Part shown: one piece after another, positions 25,979 through 37,700 of the stretch
Layout of the letters: each line of letters starts with the position of its first letter
Numbering within the stretch: position 1 is the first letter of the stretch
Source of the DNA: Micromussa lordhowensis
Lineage: Eukaryota; Cnidaria; Anthozoa; Scleractinia; Lobophylliidae
NCBI GenBank assembly: GCA_964020085.1
Contig: OZ026606.1
Coordinates: 7,040,283-7,104,282 of the forward strand
DNA length: 64,000 bases
Reading direction: 5' to 3'
Made by a program: the position numbers and the translations under genes
The notes under the pieces: model-generated
What the model saw: the letters and a program-made list of their open reading frames with translations, nothing else
What the model was told of the DNA's origin: nothing
Database searches by the model: none

Positions 25979-27016
25979 GCTATTCTTGCCAAAGCTCTGT
26001 TTGACAACTTTGCTGATGCACCTGATGAATTAAGCTTCAGAAAGGGTGATGTTATCACTGTGCTGGAACAAGATGTGGATGGCCTTATTGGTTGGTGGTT
26101 GTGTTCATTGCATGGAAGACAAGGAATTGCTCCTGGAAATCGTTTGCAGGAAATTAAAAGGAGACTAGAAGGACCTACATCACCTCAAGCATACAAATCT
26201 ACTGAATGTTTCTCTTTTGAGGATATCGATTATGATGTTCCCAAGTCTCATGAGGTTGGTGAGGATTATGCCATACCAAGAGGAATCGCAAGTCCTGACT
26301 ATGATGTGCCAAATGTGAATAGACCTGAAGGATTTGGACACTCTAATGAAGAATTTCAAGATTTGGAACAACAGTTTAGTAATCTTACTGGTAAAAATTC
26401 ATTAAATGATGAAGTCAGCAGTAAGCAATATGGAATTGAAAATGTTCTTGAGGACCAAGCAACGTGTGATGATATGTATGATGTACCCACAGCACACTTT
26501 GAAGATGACATACCTCCAGAAGCTTATGATATGCCTGAAAATGCTGACAAGGAGCAGAGCCATGTTGAGCTGTTTTCTAATCAGACAACTGACTTGTATT
26601 CTGATGACAATGTATCCAGCAGTGCTGTTGCAATGTGCAATAGTCCTGATCAAGGAGTATCAAAACCAGAAAGTGACAGTAAACAGCCTTTACTGGTTCA
26701 TGAAGAACCTGAAATCTATGCTGAAATCTATGATGTTCCTGCTGCACCAAATGATCATGAAATAGAAAAGGTTTTTGAAAGACCTTCATCGCATGACACA
26801 AATGTGAACAGAAACAGTGTAGAATTTAACAATCCAAGAAATCCACATGATCCTGTGGCACACACATTGGTGAAAAGTAGTGATGGGAAGCGTCAGTCAA
26901 CATCTAGCACAGACAGTGCAAAGTTGAGTTCAGAGGATGATGACTATGTTGACTACCAAGAGATTTATGGTGATGGACGGGGCAAAGATGTCAATGTGTA
27001 CGATGTTCCAGTTCAG
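25979..27016 (+). CDS. BCAR1-like: Cas-family scaffold, exon with SH3 and YxxP substrate domain
   Basis: The exon runs from AG/GCTATTCTT to CAG/GTTTGT and encodes 346 residues in phase 0 at both ends. It opens with an SH3 domain (LAKALFDNFAD, DELSFRKGDVI, GWWLCSLHGRQGI, PGNRLQ), which matches the Cas-family SH3 almost block for block; in vertebrates it binds FAK, PYK2 and C3G. An acidic linker follows with seven YxxP motifs (five YDVP, one YDMP, one YAIP), the Src-family substrate sites that recruit the Crk SH2 domain. Vertebrate p130Cas has about fifteen, so this is a reduced set. A GKRQSTSSTDS stretch near the end marks the approach to the serine-rich domain. The protein acts in the cytoplasm at focal adhesions. 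Confidence 0.9.
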
Positions 27017-28434
27017 GTTTGTAGTTGAAGTGAATATTGCATTACAACTACCCGTAAAGTGATTATGACATATTTTGCAACATTAGCATTCCAGTTTTAC
27101 AGTATTGTCATTAACAGGTGCACGTACACTAAACAATATAATTATTTGATGATGATGTCCAGAATAATCATACTTTGTTACACCCCTCTTTTTCACATGA
27201 TTGGCGTGCCACCATGTGGGTGTCCAATTACAGGTATCCAATAACAACCTTTTGTGATTGGATACATACACCATTCTCATATTGATTGTGTGCACTTTAA
27301 AGGCTTCCTTCTTATTGTTTCCTACAGTTTTTAAAACTTGTAGGTATTGCTACTGACTTCTTCGCTCAAAAAAAGTTCTCAAAAGACATTTTAAATTTCA
27401 AAATGTATTATACAGTACACGTCAGAGATAAGCATCCTGCTCACACACAAAACGCACACACCATTTTTGCGCAAACACGTGTTAAAAAACGCTTGCCAAC
27501 ATGCGCATTTGCACGCATTTGATGTGCGTGTTTCCTTTTGTTATTCACTCTTGTAACTGTGTTTTGTGTGGCATTCTTCTTTACAACAAAAAACAAAACA
27601 AAAGGCAATTCCTACAAACGCCTCTAAAAATATATCTTTGCCGACAAAGAAACACCCAATACGTTTTTTCCTTTGCTGTGTTTTTCGTTCGGGCTCCACA
27701 ATCCAATCACTGAACGAATGAAAAACAAGTTAGAATATCTGGTTCTACAAGTCACAAGCAAGTGCTTAGAACGGGAAAACACATTGTTGTTGCAGTTTTA
27801 ATTTGTAATGAACAGTGCTTTCAAGCGAACTTGAATTATGTTTTCAACACGACATGTGACGCAACATTTGTTGTTTTCACGATTTTGTGATGAAAAGTTT
27901 CAGAAAAGAAACTGATTCTTCTCTCTGATTCTGTAAGGCGAAAGGGAGTGCTTGAAATGGGAAATGTTTCTTTCTGGGACTCTGTTACGCCAGAAAAGCC
28001 TGCGCTACATCGAGCAGCTGAAGAAAGTGCTCCCAGTCATACTTGAGCATGAGAGTCAAGCATCTGGATTCTAAAAACGGTTCTTTGAAGAGTCTCCACT
28101 CTTCATTGCACACCGCGGGGAAAAATCCTGTAGGTCGAGCGTTCGACGTTGCCCTCTGCAGGTATTACAAAACCGGCTCCTTTAGGAGCCACCACATCTA
28201 ATGAAAGCAATAACCAATGCATCAGTGTGTGGGAAACTAATCCTGCGAACCCAGTTTTTCTTCGTTGTTTCCACTGTTTAAAACAATGTGCATGGCCTTT
28301 AAACGTAACAAGGGTTAAATATTACGGAATGAAAAAATCTGACAGTTGTTTGGCATCTTATTGGAAATGGAGTTTATTTTCAGAAGTCATTTCTTGAGGG
28401 GCGAATGTTATCCGGTCACTCAGTCAGTTTGTTC

Positions 28435-28535
28435 CATGGTCAGTTCGTTCCAAATCAGATCGTTCCACAATAGGGTCAGATCGTTCCACAAAAAAAAGTC
28501 AGATCGTTCCACACTAGAGTCAGATCACTTCACAA
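28435..28535. repeat. GTCAGATCGTTCCACA minisatellite
   Basis: About five diverged tandem copies of a 16-22 base unit (GTCAGATCGTTCCACA plus a variable A-rich spacer). No coding reading is apparent. Confidence 0.6.
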
Positions 28536-28956
28536 TAAAAATAATTTGAAATACTTGAAAAAAGATTAGAACAATGAAGGATGAAATGTTTAAGTCAATC
28601 ATTCGCCCTCGTCAATCATTATTTTTAGTGATAATGGTAATCTTGAAACATGTTACGTGTATTTCCTGTCTTTGCAGCATCTCTGAACTGTCATAATAGA
28701 GTGTCAAGAATCGTTCTAATCTATTTCAATTATTTTTTTATCAGTTTCATTTTAGTGTGTAATTGAATTGTTTACAAGTCAAAGTGACGGTCAATGTTGT
28801 GACTTCAAACATTTTCATTTCTCTGGTTCTACAAGGCATAAGAAAGAGCTTGAAATGGGAAAATGTTATGTTTGTTTTGGCTCTTATCCAAATAAAATTA
28901 TTAGCAACGCAATTGTATGTACAGTTATGACTGTTAATAAAGACAAGCAACACGTT

Positions 28957-29047
28957 GCCGACCGGTTAGCTCAGTTGGTAGAGCACCGGACTGCCGTGCA
29001 GGAGGTCACGGGTTCAAACCCCAGCCGGACCAACACTCAGGGTCTTT

Positions 29048-29080
<33 letters not shown>

Positions 29081-29087
29081 AACATCT

Positions 29088-29124
<37 letters not shown>

Positions 29125-29340
29125 TGATAAACCGTAGACCCCGTCTCACAGTTCTCGTTAAAGAACCCACACACTGTTCGAAAAGAGTAGGACAACATAC
29201 CCGGTGTGATGGTTTATTACTTATTCTGTTCTGGGGGCACCTGAGTATTCTACTATTCTCTCTAATAAGATTGTGAACTGCGTGGCTGCAATTTGCGCCT
29301 AAATAAAAAACATAGGCACGCAAGGCGTGCAAGAGTTATT
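28957..29340 (+). repeat. tRNA-derived SINE
   Basis: The head (about 28959-29032) carries a clear box A (TAGCTCAGTTGGTAGAGC) and box B (GGTTCAAACCCC) and ends CCAGCCGGACC. The body follows with AACACTCAGGGTCTTTAAATAACTGAGG and continues to about 29340. The head no longer pairs as a cloverleaf acceptor. The layout of Pol III head plus unique body is that of a SINE, of a type I associate with coral genomes. Confidence 0.65.
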
Positions 29341-30244
29341 TTTTTAATTAAAAGGTTAGGAAGATAGGAGCATTTAAGGGAGTGTTTACAGTGACAATTT
29401 AGTTAATTGTGTTTTTGGCTACGATGCACAGCACGAAAGAAAGTGAGAATTTATGATAAACATACGATCTTAAATCTCTAAGATAAACGAATAGTAGGCC
29501 TTACAATCTTGGTTTAAAAGTCTGGCTGCCTGGTTTATGTTGAGAGTGGAAAGAGGCGAAGTGAAGGCGTTGGCATTGTTTATTTTAACGAGAGAGAATG
29601 GGTGATTGTTTTCGGGTAGGTTTTTGAGTTGGTGCGCAAAGAAAGGGCTGTGAATTTTTTCTTTGTAGAGGAGCAAGCCATATATGTGTATTTTGTGCTT
29701 CCATAATAAAACATGGAGTATTGACAGATGATGTTTTAATACGTATATTATTTTGGTGGATGGATTAACAGTATAGTAAGTATAGTAAAGTAAGTCAAAA
29801 GTATTGTAAGGTATGGGTTAGAGACGAAAAATGGTGTTTGGGATTAGATTTAGCTTAAATTTATCGTATTTAGTAATATTATATGATTTTCAGGTTGTTT
29901 TGATGGCAAGATAAGGTTCTGTGTTTATTTTGTAAGTTCGTTCTGTTTAGTGTTATTAAGTGTGTTGTTATTGTTGTTGTGGTTATAGGCGAAGTGCGAG
30001 TATGTAGACTTGTGCCTATAAGTGATTGTAATTATTGATAAGAGGAACAAAGGAAGGACGCAAGGAAGCTATAATCGTTCAAAGGCAATGAGTGTTCGCT
30101 AAAAATCAGGAATTTGTTTCTTCTCGTAAGTCCAAAGGTGGTCGTACGCTTACGCTTGGGTTCGGTGCTATATTGAAATTGGCGATTTGATTCACAAGGT
30201 AATTTCAAATCAGTTTGGAAAGTGTTTCCTCTTAAATAAACATC

Positions 30245-30844
30245 TTATCTTTCTATTTTTTGCACACCAATCTTAACCCTGGAACTAATTCTTGAAGGTT
30301 CTTGACATCTTAACTTACGTCTTCCAGTCATGCCTTCGTATCCTCCAATACACTCGAAAATGCAATATCTCGATCTTACACTTTTTAATTCGTTTTCAGA
30401 GCTTCTTGTTCCCTTCAAATAACTGCTGCCGTCTATACAAGAAATAAGCTTGAAATCCTTAGATTTTGTGCACAACCTTTCACTCATTGTACATTTAGTA
30501 CGCAGCGTTCTTTCTCTAGATTTCAATGAACTAACACTTGGAGTCTTTGTTTTTAACTTTCCGCCCACATACTCACTTTCGACAACAGCATCTGCAGCTT
30601 TTCCAATATCCATGTCTCTCTGCTCGCCTACAATTGTTTCTCTTTGTTCCTGTCTCTTACACGCGACGACTATCATAGCAAAAATCTTGTACGACACCAC
30701 ACTTGCCCTACAAAATATTCCCAGCCAACTTTGACGCAAAGTAGGCCATGACACATCAATCAAAGCGAAATTTCTTACCATTTCGGCAACTCTTTGTAAT
30801 AACCACAGAAATACCGCTGAGTGCTCATTTGATTTTGAAATCAC
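30245..30844 (-). CDS. Unrecognised 199-residue ORF in Cas intron 2
   Basis: A long reverse-strand frame by the standards of this AT-rich intron. It has a hydrophobic stretch (SYKIFAMIVVACKRQ, about residues 52-66), faintly like the cytoplasmic end of a receptor transmembrane helix, followed by a basic and serine-rich region and a Cys-containing C-terminus. I recognise no family. It may be a fragment of an old receptor gene or a chance ORF; no start context or splice pattern helps. Confidence 0.2.
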   Translation of the reverse strand: MISKSNEHSAVFLWLLQRVAEMVRNFALIDVSWPTLRQSWLGIFCRASVVSYKIFAMIVVACKRQEQRETIVGEQRDMDIGKAADAVVESEYVGGKLKTKTPSVSSLKSRERTLRTKCTMSERLCTKSKDFKLISCIDGSSYLKGTRSSENELKSVRSRYCIFECIGGYEGMTGRRKLRCQEPSRISSRVKIGVQKIER

Positions 30845-32094
30845 TCGCTAAATTGTACTCCACTCATCCAGTTACGAATCAAGTGCAAGGTACTGAGACC
30901 TTGACATATCAATTCCTCACTCATATCATGTTTAAATTGAAAGTTGCATTGATATACATGTGAAAAGATCTTAAAGCTGGAATCATTGTAAAAACATTTA
31001 ACAGTAGTTCATATATTGTGATCTTCTAGGTAAGGGTAGTTTTGTAAGGGTCGTTGGTGACTTTTCACCGTCTTGAGTAGAAGACATCTTCAAGTGAAAT
31101 GTGTTTGCTAGGCTATGGTGTTTATCCCCTATATGCCCAGGGGCTGGTACCACCAACCTAAACACCCTGTAAAGTAGAACACCCCATAAAGCTGCCCTAC
31201 CTACACCTCAGCCACAAGCCCCACCTTCCAAACCCAGCCCCAGCCTTAGCACTTGTTGCACTGATTCAGTGAAAAAACTACCGGTACAAAGAAAATAACA
31301 TCTAGAACAAACAAAGATAAAAAAATAATAGGGAAAAGAAGAACAAAAACATTGAAAGGTGATTCCCAAACACCACAAATGCTGAGTAGAGTAACAGTAA
31401 AGCACATGTAAAAGTGCACACATAAACCCCATAAGTGTAATGCTGACCATGCAATCACATGAAGGCCCTAAAGAGCAGGCCAAAAACAGTAATGGAACTC
31501 TGACAAACACCAGAGGACTAAAAGACTGACAGCACACTAAAAATATGCCATTTAACACTAATGCCATGCCAACCGCTGATCAAACTTGCTCCTAGTGGTT
31601 CCCTTAAGCTGTGATGGTATATTGGCTGTAAGTTTTTTGCAAAGATTTTCAACAGTCCTTGGTCGGTTTAATAGTAGATCCAATCTGATTGGTGTGACAT
31701 ACATACATCTCTCACTGATCCACTCACTGAACCACCCGTCCATAACATACCCGATGCACCGACTGAGAGGTTTTTTTTTTACAAAAACATAACTCAACAA
31801 AACCACAAACAGAATGACTTAATTGACAAACAGTGCATGGATCAAAAGTTATTTAAACACCAATCAAATTTCCTGTTGTAAAAGTAATTGGTGTGTGAGA
31901 AGATTTGATCCCGATACAGTTCAGAACGGCCATATTTATTCTTCTATAAAAGAGGAGGAAGTGTTCATATATTGGGCGTACTTCTATATTTGCTATGGCT
32001 TAGGCTAAAGATTTTAGCTATGAACGAGGTGAGTCTTGAGATTTGAAGCAGTTCATGAGAGTACGTAGAATGCAAATCGCACCAGATATTTTTT

Positions 32095-32470
32095 TATTTT
32101 TAGATACTTTTGTTTTTCACAAAGGGTAAATTCAATTAGAGGTCACGAATTGTGTCGCTTCTAGTTCTTAGGACATGTTTTAGAGGAGACGAGACTATTT
32201 AAATTTGAGACAGTTCTAACGTTTTAGTAAGTGTAGGTAACGATTGATTTGTTCTTGTTGCATGCAAATATAACGAGATATTTTTTAGTTACAAAGGGTA
32301 ATTTGACACTTTTGTTTTTCACAAGGGAGTAAATTCAATTAGAGCTAAAAATTGTCAGCACCTGTTCCCACAAGATGCTTGCTATTTTTAGTTATAAATG
32401 GTAACTTGGCACTTTTGTTTTTCATATGGAAGTAAATTCAATTAGAGCTTACAAGTTGTCGGCTATTGTT
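32095..32470. repeat. Three-copy diverged repeat
   Basis: The phrase ACTTTTGTTTTTCACAA/AGGGTAAATTCAATTAGAG recurs with changes at about 32107, 32310 and 32412. Units are roughly 100-200 bases apart. No function is apparent. Confidence 0.55.
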
Positions 32471-33333
32471 TTCAGTATATTAAACAAAAAAGCTTTCATT
32501 TCTACTCTGCAGTGGCAGTGTATAGTTTTATTTGATGACATTCATTTCAGTCTGATGTTTTAAAGGTAAAAAGTATGAGAACTGTTCAAATGTTCTTTGA
32601 CAACTGTGTGGTGTCAAATTAAAGTGCAATTTAATTAATCAGACTTCCAATGAATCAGAGAGGTTTTTCTTCCTCTTTCTTTTTATTTTCGGTGAAGTAG
32701 TGTTGTTGTGTAAAAAGGGTAAACTTACAACTCATGTAAAATGCGAAAAGTTCTCTTAACTTGAGTATTTTTGAGCAAAAATTCCTCTTGGGGGTTGAAA
32801 GGGCTATGAGATCGGTGAGTGGCAGGGAGTTATGCATGTGCGCTTGTCACACCAATCACAGTGTGGTTGTATCCAAGAATGAATCAAATTGCCTGTTAGA
32901 AAATAAGATGGTATCTACATTAATCTGAAGACGCGTCAGATCACTGTAGTTTGTTCAGTAAAACATTTTATGGCTTACTAATTGGTTATCTTACCATGTA
33001 TATCATAAATTCCCACTTTCTCTCTTGCTGTACATCACAACCAAAAAGACTTGTGAAATTAACCAAGTCATTACTGTAAATAGCTCCATGAATGCTCCTA
33101 TCTCTGGGACTTCATAAAAAATTACTCTTGCACGCCACGCGTTTTTATGTTTTTTCATTATGAGTAAGTTTTTTGAAAGGTTCTGGTAGTTGTTGACATC
33201 TGTTAATAGACGTTTGTTGGTGGACCAGCTTTCCAGAGTCTGTTGTTGACAGTGTTTTGTAGTGTAAGTAAAGCATTTAAAAGCAGAGTCCCTGTCAATT
33301 ATGTGGTTTGTCAGTTGATGATGTTCAGCAGTG

Positions 33334-33339
33334 TACATT
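33334..33339. repeat. Polinton target-site duplication, left (TACATT)
   Basis: TACATT directly precedes the left inverted repeat and is repeated at 53435-53440 directly after the right one. A 6-bp duplication is diagnostic of Polinton/Maverick integration. Confidence 0.95.
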
Positions 33340-33586
33340 AGTAGTGTAGTAATTGGGGCAGCTACCGCAATTTCTGAATTTTACGCATCTCAGCGTAGTT
33401 AGTGTAAAAATCTGAGTCTAAAATATATGATATAATACACTAAAACAGCGTAGTTATGCGTAGGTAGTGTAAGTAGCGTAGATATCGTAAAAATTAGACA
33501 TACTATTTTACGCACAAAAATGCCTAAAATGCGTAGGATAGTGTAGGATATAGTAAAATTTAGATTGTTCTCACGATGCTGATTTT
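33340..33586 (+). repeat. Polinton left terminal inverted repeat
   Basis: 247 bases, ending GCTGATTTT, that match the reverse complement of 53188-53434; I found no mismatch by eye. It is built from degenerate repeats of GTAGTGTA, GCGTAG and CGTAAAA. It contains ORFs in both orientations only because the repeat is open. The stop codon of the VLTF3-like gene falls at its inner edge. Confidence 0.95.
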
Positions 33587-34581
33587 CAAGATTTGATAAA
33601 TTTCCAACCAGCACTCTCACCACCTAGATATTCACATATTTTTTTCCAAATTTTATCAAGTTCATAGAGTTTTAAACGATCTTTATACAATTTTAGCTTT
33701 GGTAAAAATTCATTATATCCAAGTATTTGACAAAATTTATAAATGATATATGAATAGGAAAAGAAATTTCTTCTATTTTTACCTTTAAATAATTCAAATG
33801 GCTCCTGAATTTGTAAAAACCTCATTTTCATTTTTTCTTCCATTATAGAAGTCATTTGTAATGGAGGTATTTTTGTTATTCTATACAATATTTGGGTGGT
33901 ATGATTATAATAATTTAATTTACGATGTTTTTTAAGATATCTTTTAATATCTGATTCAGTTAACTTTTCCAAAGAATTTTCCATCCTTTCACGAATGATT
34001 TCTTTGAAAATATTATTAATAACATCTTCTGAGACTTTAAAACTTTCTTTGCCTTGGATATTGGCTAAACAGTCACAAAAATGATTATATCTTTTGTAAT
34101 CATTTTCTGCAGGTTTTATGGATGCTTTTTCTGGATTTGTTGAGACATTAATGCTTATTCCACAACTTAGACAAGTACTTATCCCTTCATCGATGTTCAA
34201 TACTCGAAATTTTTCACATGTATAACAATAGTTATCTTCATTTATATTATTTTCACTGTATTGTAGTTCATCAGGGAAGATATTATATTTATACTTTTTA
34301 TAATAAGAATTATCAACACCATGGACAAATTTTTTTGCTTGATTTTCTGTATGTAAAAAAAGTAAAATAGCATTCTTTAATAAATAACTAGTACGAAGAT
34401 TTTTGATATCATTTATTTCATTTTCTAGCCTTATTTGTTCAATTTGATCAATTCTAGAATAATCTTTTTTGATGGATAAATTTATAATTTTTTTTTTTAA
34501 ATCTGGTATTTTTTTTTCTTTTATAACAATTTCTGAAAGTTTTTTACGATGTAGATTGCCAATGGTCTCTTTGTTCATCAT
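33586..34581 (-). CDS. VLTF3-like late transcription factor
   Basis: The 331-residue protein has a basic, helical N-terminus, a zinc ribbon (C119, C122, C137, C140, within YCYTCEKFR...CLSCG) and then the signature YKRYNHFCDCLANIQGKE. The C-terminal half contains YYNHTTQILYRIT, PFELFKGKNRRNFFSYSYI and the ending LYELDKIWKKICEYLG. This order is characteristic of the poxvirus VLTF3 family found across large nucleocytoplasmic DNA viruses, which drives transcription of late (virion) genes. It is the leftmost gene, and its stop touches the inverted repeat. Its presence suggests the element controls late expression itself rather than relying wholly on host Pol II. No RNA polymerase subunit is seen in the element. 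Confidence 0.85.
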   Translation of the reverse strand: MMNKETIGNLHRKKLSEIVIKEKKIPDLKKKIINLSIKKDYSRIDQIEQIRLENEINDIKNLRTSYLLKNAILLFLHTENQAKKFVHGVDNSYYKKYKYNIFPDELQYSENNINEDNYCYTCEKFRVLNIDEGISTCLSCGISINVSTNPEKASIKPAENDYKRYNHFCDCLANIQGKESFKVSEDVINNIFKEIIRERMENSLEKLTESDIKRYLKKHRKLNYYNHTTQILYRITKIPPLQMTSIMEEKMKMRFLQIQEPFELFKGKNRRNFFSYSYIIYKFCQILGYNEFLPKLKLYKDRLKLYELDKIWKKICEYLGGESAGWKFIKS

Positions 34582-34586
34582 AATAA

Positions 34587-34754
34587 TTAATATACTTTAT
34601 TCTTTAAAGTAGAGTAATCTTCACTCTCACTGCTCGTTGATTCCTCACTGCTCGTCGATTCCTCATCTGAATTAGGATCATAATCACTATCGCTACTATC
34701 AGTATCATGAAGTGGGTCTTCAGTCAAGAATTTTTTAAAATTCGGAATTGGCAT
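34587..34754 (-). CDS. Small acidic protein
   Basis: A 55-residue ORF between the VLTF3-like and polB genes, too short for most gene callers. Its ATG has the element's start motif (GTATAT just before it). The product begins MPIPNFKKFL and then becomes a Ser/Asp/Glu run (DSSDSDYDPNSDEESTSS), which resembles casein kinase 2 sites. It stops six bases before the VLTF3-like ATG. No family is recognised; an acidic chaperone-like or activation-type segment is possible but is inference. Confidence 0.6.
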   Translation of the reverse strand: MPIPNFKKFLTEDPLHDTDSSDSDYDPNSDEESTSSEESTSSESEDYSTLKNKVY

Positions 34755-34759
34755 ATATA

Positions 34760-37700
34760 CTATAAATTATTATTTATTTTATGATTCCCATATGCGTAAC
34801 TACTGATACCATCATCTAAAATATATCTTTTATCATCAAAAGGTGATAATGATACTTTATTAATTTGGTAACTAGATATCTGATGATACTCTGACCGGAT
34901 AGTTCGCATCTTATGCCTCATAGTATTACATTTTTGTAAGGTATCACGATAATCAGAGAGAGATAATTCACTCTTAATGACATTCTTCTTGACACCTTTA
35001 GCAGTCTTGTTTTCCTTGTTTTCTGTCTTGTAACTATACATTTTACTTTTTAGACCAACAAATTCAGTGATTGGATCACCAGCTGCTTCATCTTTGAATT
35101 TACCAATTACTTTTTTATTTTCTGCAAAAAAGAACTCTGACGATTTGGGATAATCACTATTGTCAAACCTTTCCTTATCTTTATATAAATCACTATAAAG
35201 ATCTTCTGCTTTTATATGGTAAAATAAAGAATCAGTATCAGTAAAAAGTAACTTTGCATCAGGGTATTTTTTTCTGATATAGTTGTAATGGAAGTCATAC
35301 ATTAATGTTTTACTTAGATCTAGAATAGAGAATCCAACATAAGAGGGTTTATCTAAGACTAGTCTAGCCTTTTTCATTTGTACCCCAACTAAATTTTCAT
35401 CAAATATTTTACTAGAAACGTACATTGGTTGCCTTGTCAAGTTCAATAAATGATCTGGATCAGTTTCTAATTTGATATTAGATCTTTTTCTAATGTTTTC
35501 CATGGTTTTACCAAACACAGAGTTATTCATCAGCTTAAAGAAGTCTTTCTCAAAACTATTCTTAGCCATTGTTCTCTTTTCAGTGTTAAAATCAATGTAT
35601 CTTTTCATCCAAGGCTTCTGTGTAAATTCCAATACTCTGTGAATCTTCTTTAACTTCATACCAAGAGATAAATAAAGCTGCAAATTTCTGTAATGTAATA
35701 CATACTTTTCTTTATTCCTTAGATTAGGAACCAACTTGTGAACTCTACCACTGCTAATATTTTCTTTCTCTTTTAAATCTTTGCAATACTTTGACAACAT
35801 ATCATCAGTGATTAAAATCTTTTCTGGTGCTAATGGATAATCATTATGCAAATCGTGTAGCTCTTCCGGATATTCTAAATCTACCTCTAAAATAACACCT
35901 TTTCTAGTATCATTTGTGTAATTTTCTAAGATGAAATCTTCAGAGGGAATCCATCGGAAATCTCCAGTTGGAAGTGACTGTGACATAGCCCATCCATAAA
36001 GATTATTTGCATCCAAATACATTAAATAACTACTTTCCAACTCTGGATTGTAACCCTTCATATACTTGTTGTTTGCTACAGCATGTCTGTGTGTAATAGT
36101 ACTAATACCACCTCTCATACCCTTTTCAATGAATAGTTGTTGATCTATATCTGAAATTAAATCCAGATTTACATTAGTCATTTTCAGTAATGCATCCCAA
36201 GATAACCCAGGCGCTGAATAATAATGACAAGGATCTAGCCCATAGTCCTTCAAACATATAGTTCTGAAATTTTCAAATACATCCGCTAAGAGTAGAACAT
36301 CAGTCCGCAAATATAAATCATGATAATCACCTAAGTCTTTAATTTGGAAGGCACTCCATACTCGTTTTGCGTGTTCATAGTCACTCTCTGAAATATTTGT
36401 ATCATTCAAAATACTATAAAAATCTTCTCTTGCGGGTAAAGACTTCTCACTGAATCGCTGGAATGAGTCCATGTAATCATAAGGGTAAACACCTTTTCGC
36501 TTTATTAATCTAAATTGATCATCATTTGGAAAAGCTTTCTTTGAATAAAAGAATGCATTATCACTTAAATTACTGCTTAGTCGATCTAAACTCTGACTCA
36601 TAAATGAAAAACTGTCAATGAAAGTCAAATGATTACCTAGTCTAAAGCCAATATATTTCTCAAAATTACTTGCTATAACACCAACATCAATATTAACATC
36701 TTGTCTTACTAAATGACCAATCTTTTGCATGATAAAATGGCAGTCATAGCCTTTAAGATTATGAAAGATTACAGGAATTTTTAACTTTTCTGCACTAATA
36801 GCCCATTTAAGATTACAATCACTATGAGCAGCGCCACGATATTTACCAGTAATATGGCAATGATCTCTAACTTTTTGTTTTGAAGGTTTTTGCTCATTAA
36901 ATATTCTCGCACAAATATGACATTTAGTAGAATTTTGGAAATCTCTTTCATTTTTCTCTGTCATAACTAATGGTTTCTGGAATTGTTCGCTAACTATTCT
37001 TTGACAATCTTTTACTTCACTCAACATTTTCATGATAAATTTTTCGATACAATCTTCTCCACGGTAAATTTCTACTGGTTTGGAATATCTCTTATCATAT
37101 CTACAGACTAATTTATATCCGTAACTACAGGCCTTATGACTCTGATAAGTACTCGTGTAAGATTGACCATCACTAGGTTGGCAACCGTCTATTTTTTCTG
37201 TGATTGCTTCAAAATCAGCGTAAATTACAAAAGGCGCAGGTAACATTTTCTTGTGATTTTTGAAATAAATTTTTGATCCTGCCTCAGGCATCTTGATCGC
37301 TTGAGTACCATTAAGGAGCAGGCAGTCTTGCTTGTGATCTTCTAGGACACTAGCAGAACTACAACAATGTAGACAACGCAAACAAAAATATTTCTTTTCT
37401 TTGTGATCATTGAATGAAAACATAAATCGATCGAAATCCTTGATGAGCACATAGTGGCTCTTGTCTCCTTCTTCAATCCATAGTAATTCTAAGTGGTCTG
37501 TAAAATTAGTTTCTGATATTCTGATAGGATAAGCTTCTCCATCATAACCAAATACACAGATATTAATCTTATTTTGCTTTTCAATCTTAAAAATATCTTT
37601 TACAGTGACTGGAAAAGTGATACCGGTATAATCTAAACGTTTAACTGATTCTCTATCTGCCTTAGTTATTCTTTGAGGGTCTTTTATTAATGGATTTAGG

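Larger units (their letters stand above)
27017..33333. other. Cas intron 2, part left of the Polinton
   Basis: The intron begins with donor GTTTGT. It holds a 16-base minisatellite (28435-28535), a SINE (28957-29340), an unexplained reverse-strand ORF (30245-30844), a three-fold diverged repeat (32095-32470) and otherwise AT-rich sequence. The stretch 31640-31790 is inverted relative to 53480-53590 just beyond the Polinton's right end (both contain CACACCAATCAGATTGG). Confidence 0.55.

Noticed and set aside
28957..29032. Functional tRNA gene
   Set aside because: Boxes A and B are present but the acceptor strands do not pair and a SINE body follows.
31208..31567. 119-residue Cys/Phe-rich reverse-strand ORF
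   Set aside because: Composition is that of complemented A-rich repeat sequence, with no membrane topology or domain that looks real.
33399..33623. ORFs reading through the terminal inverted repeats (also at 53169-53375)
   Set aside because: Both copies follow from an open frame in the inverted repeat; they have repetitive content and no start motif.
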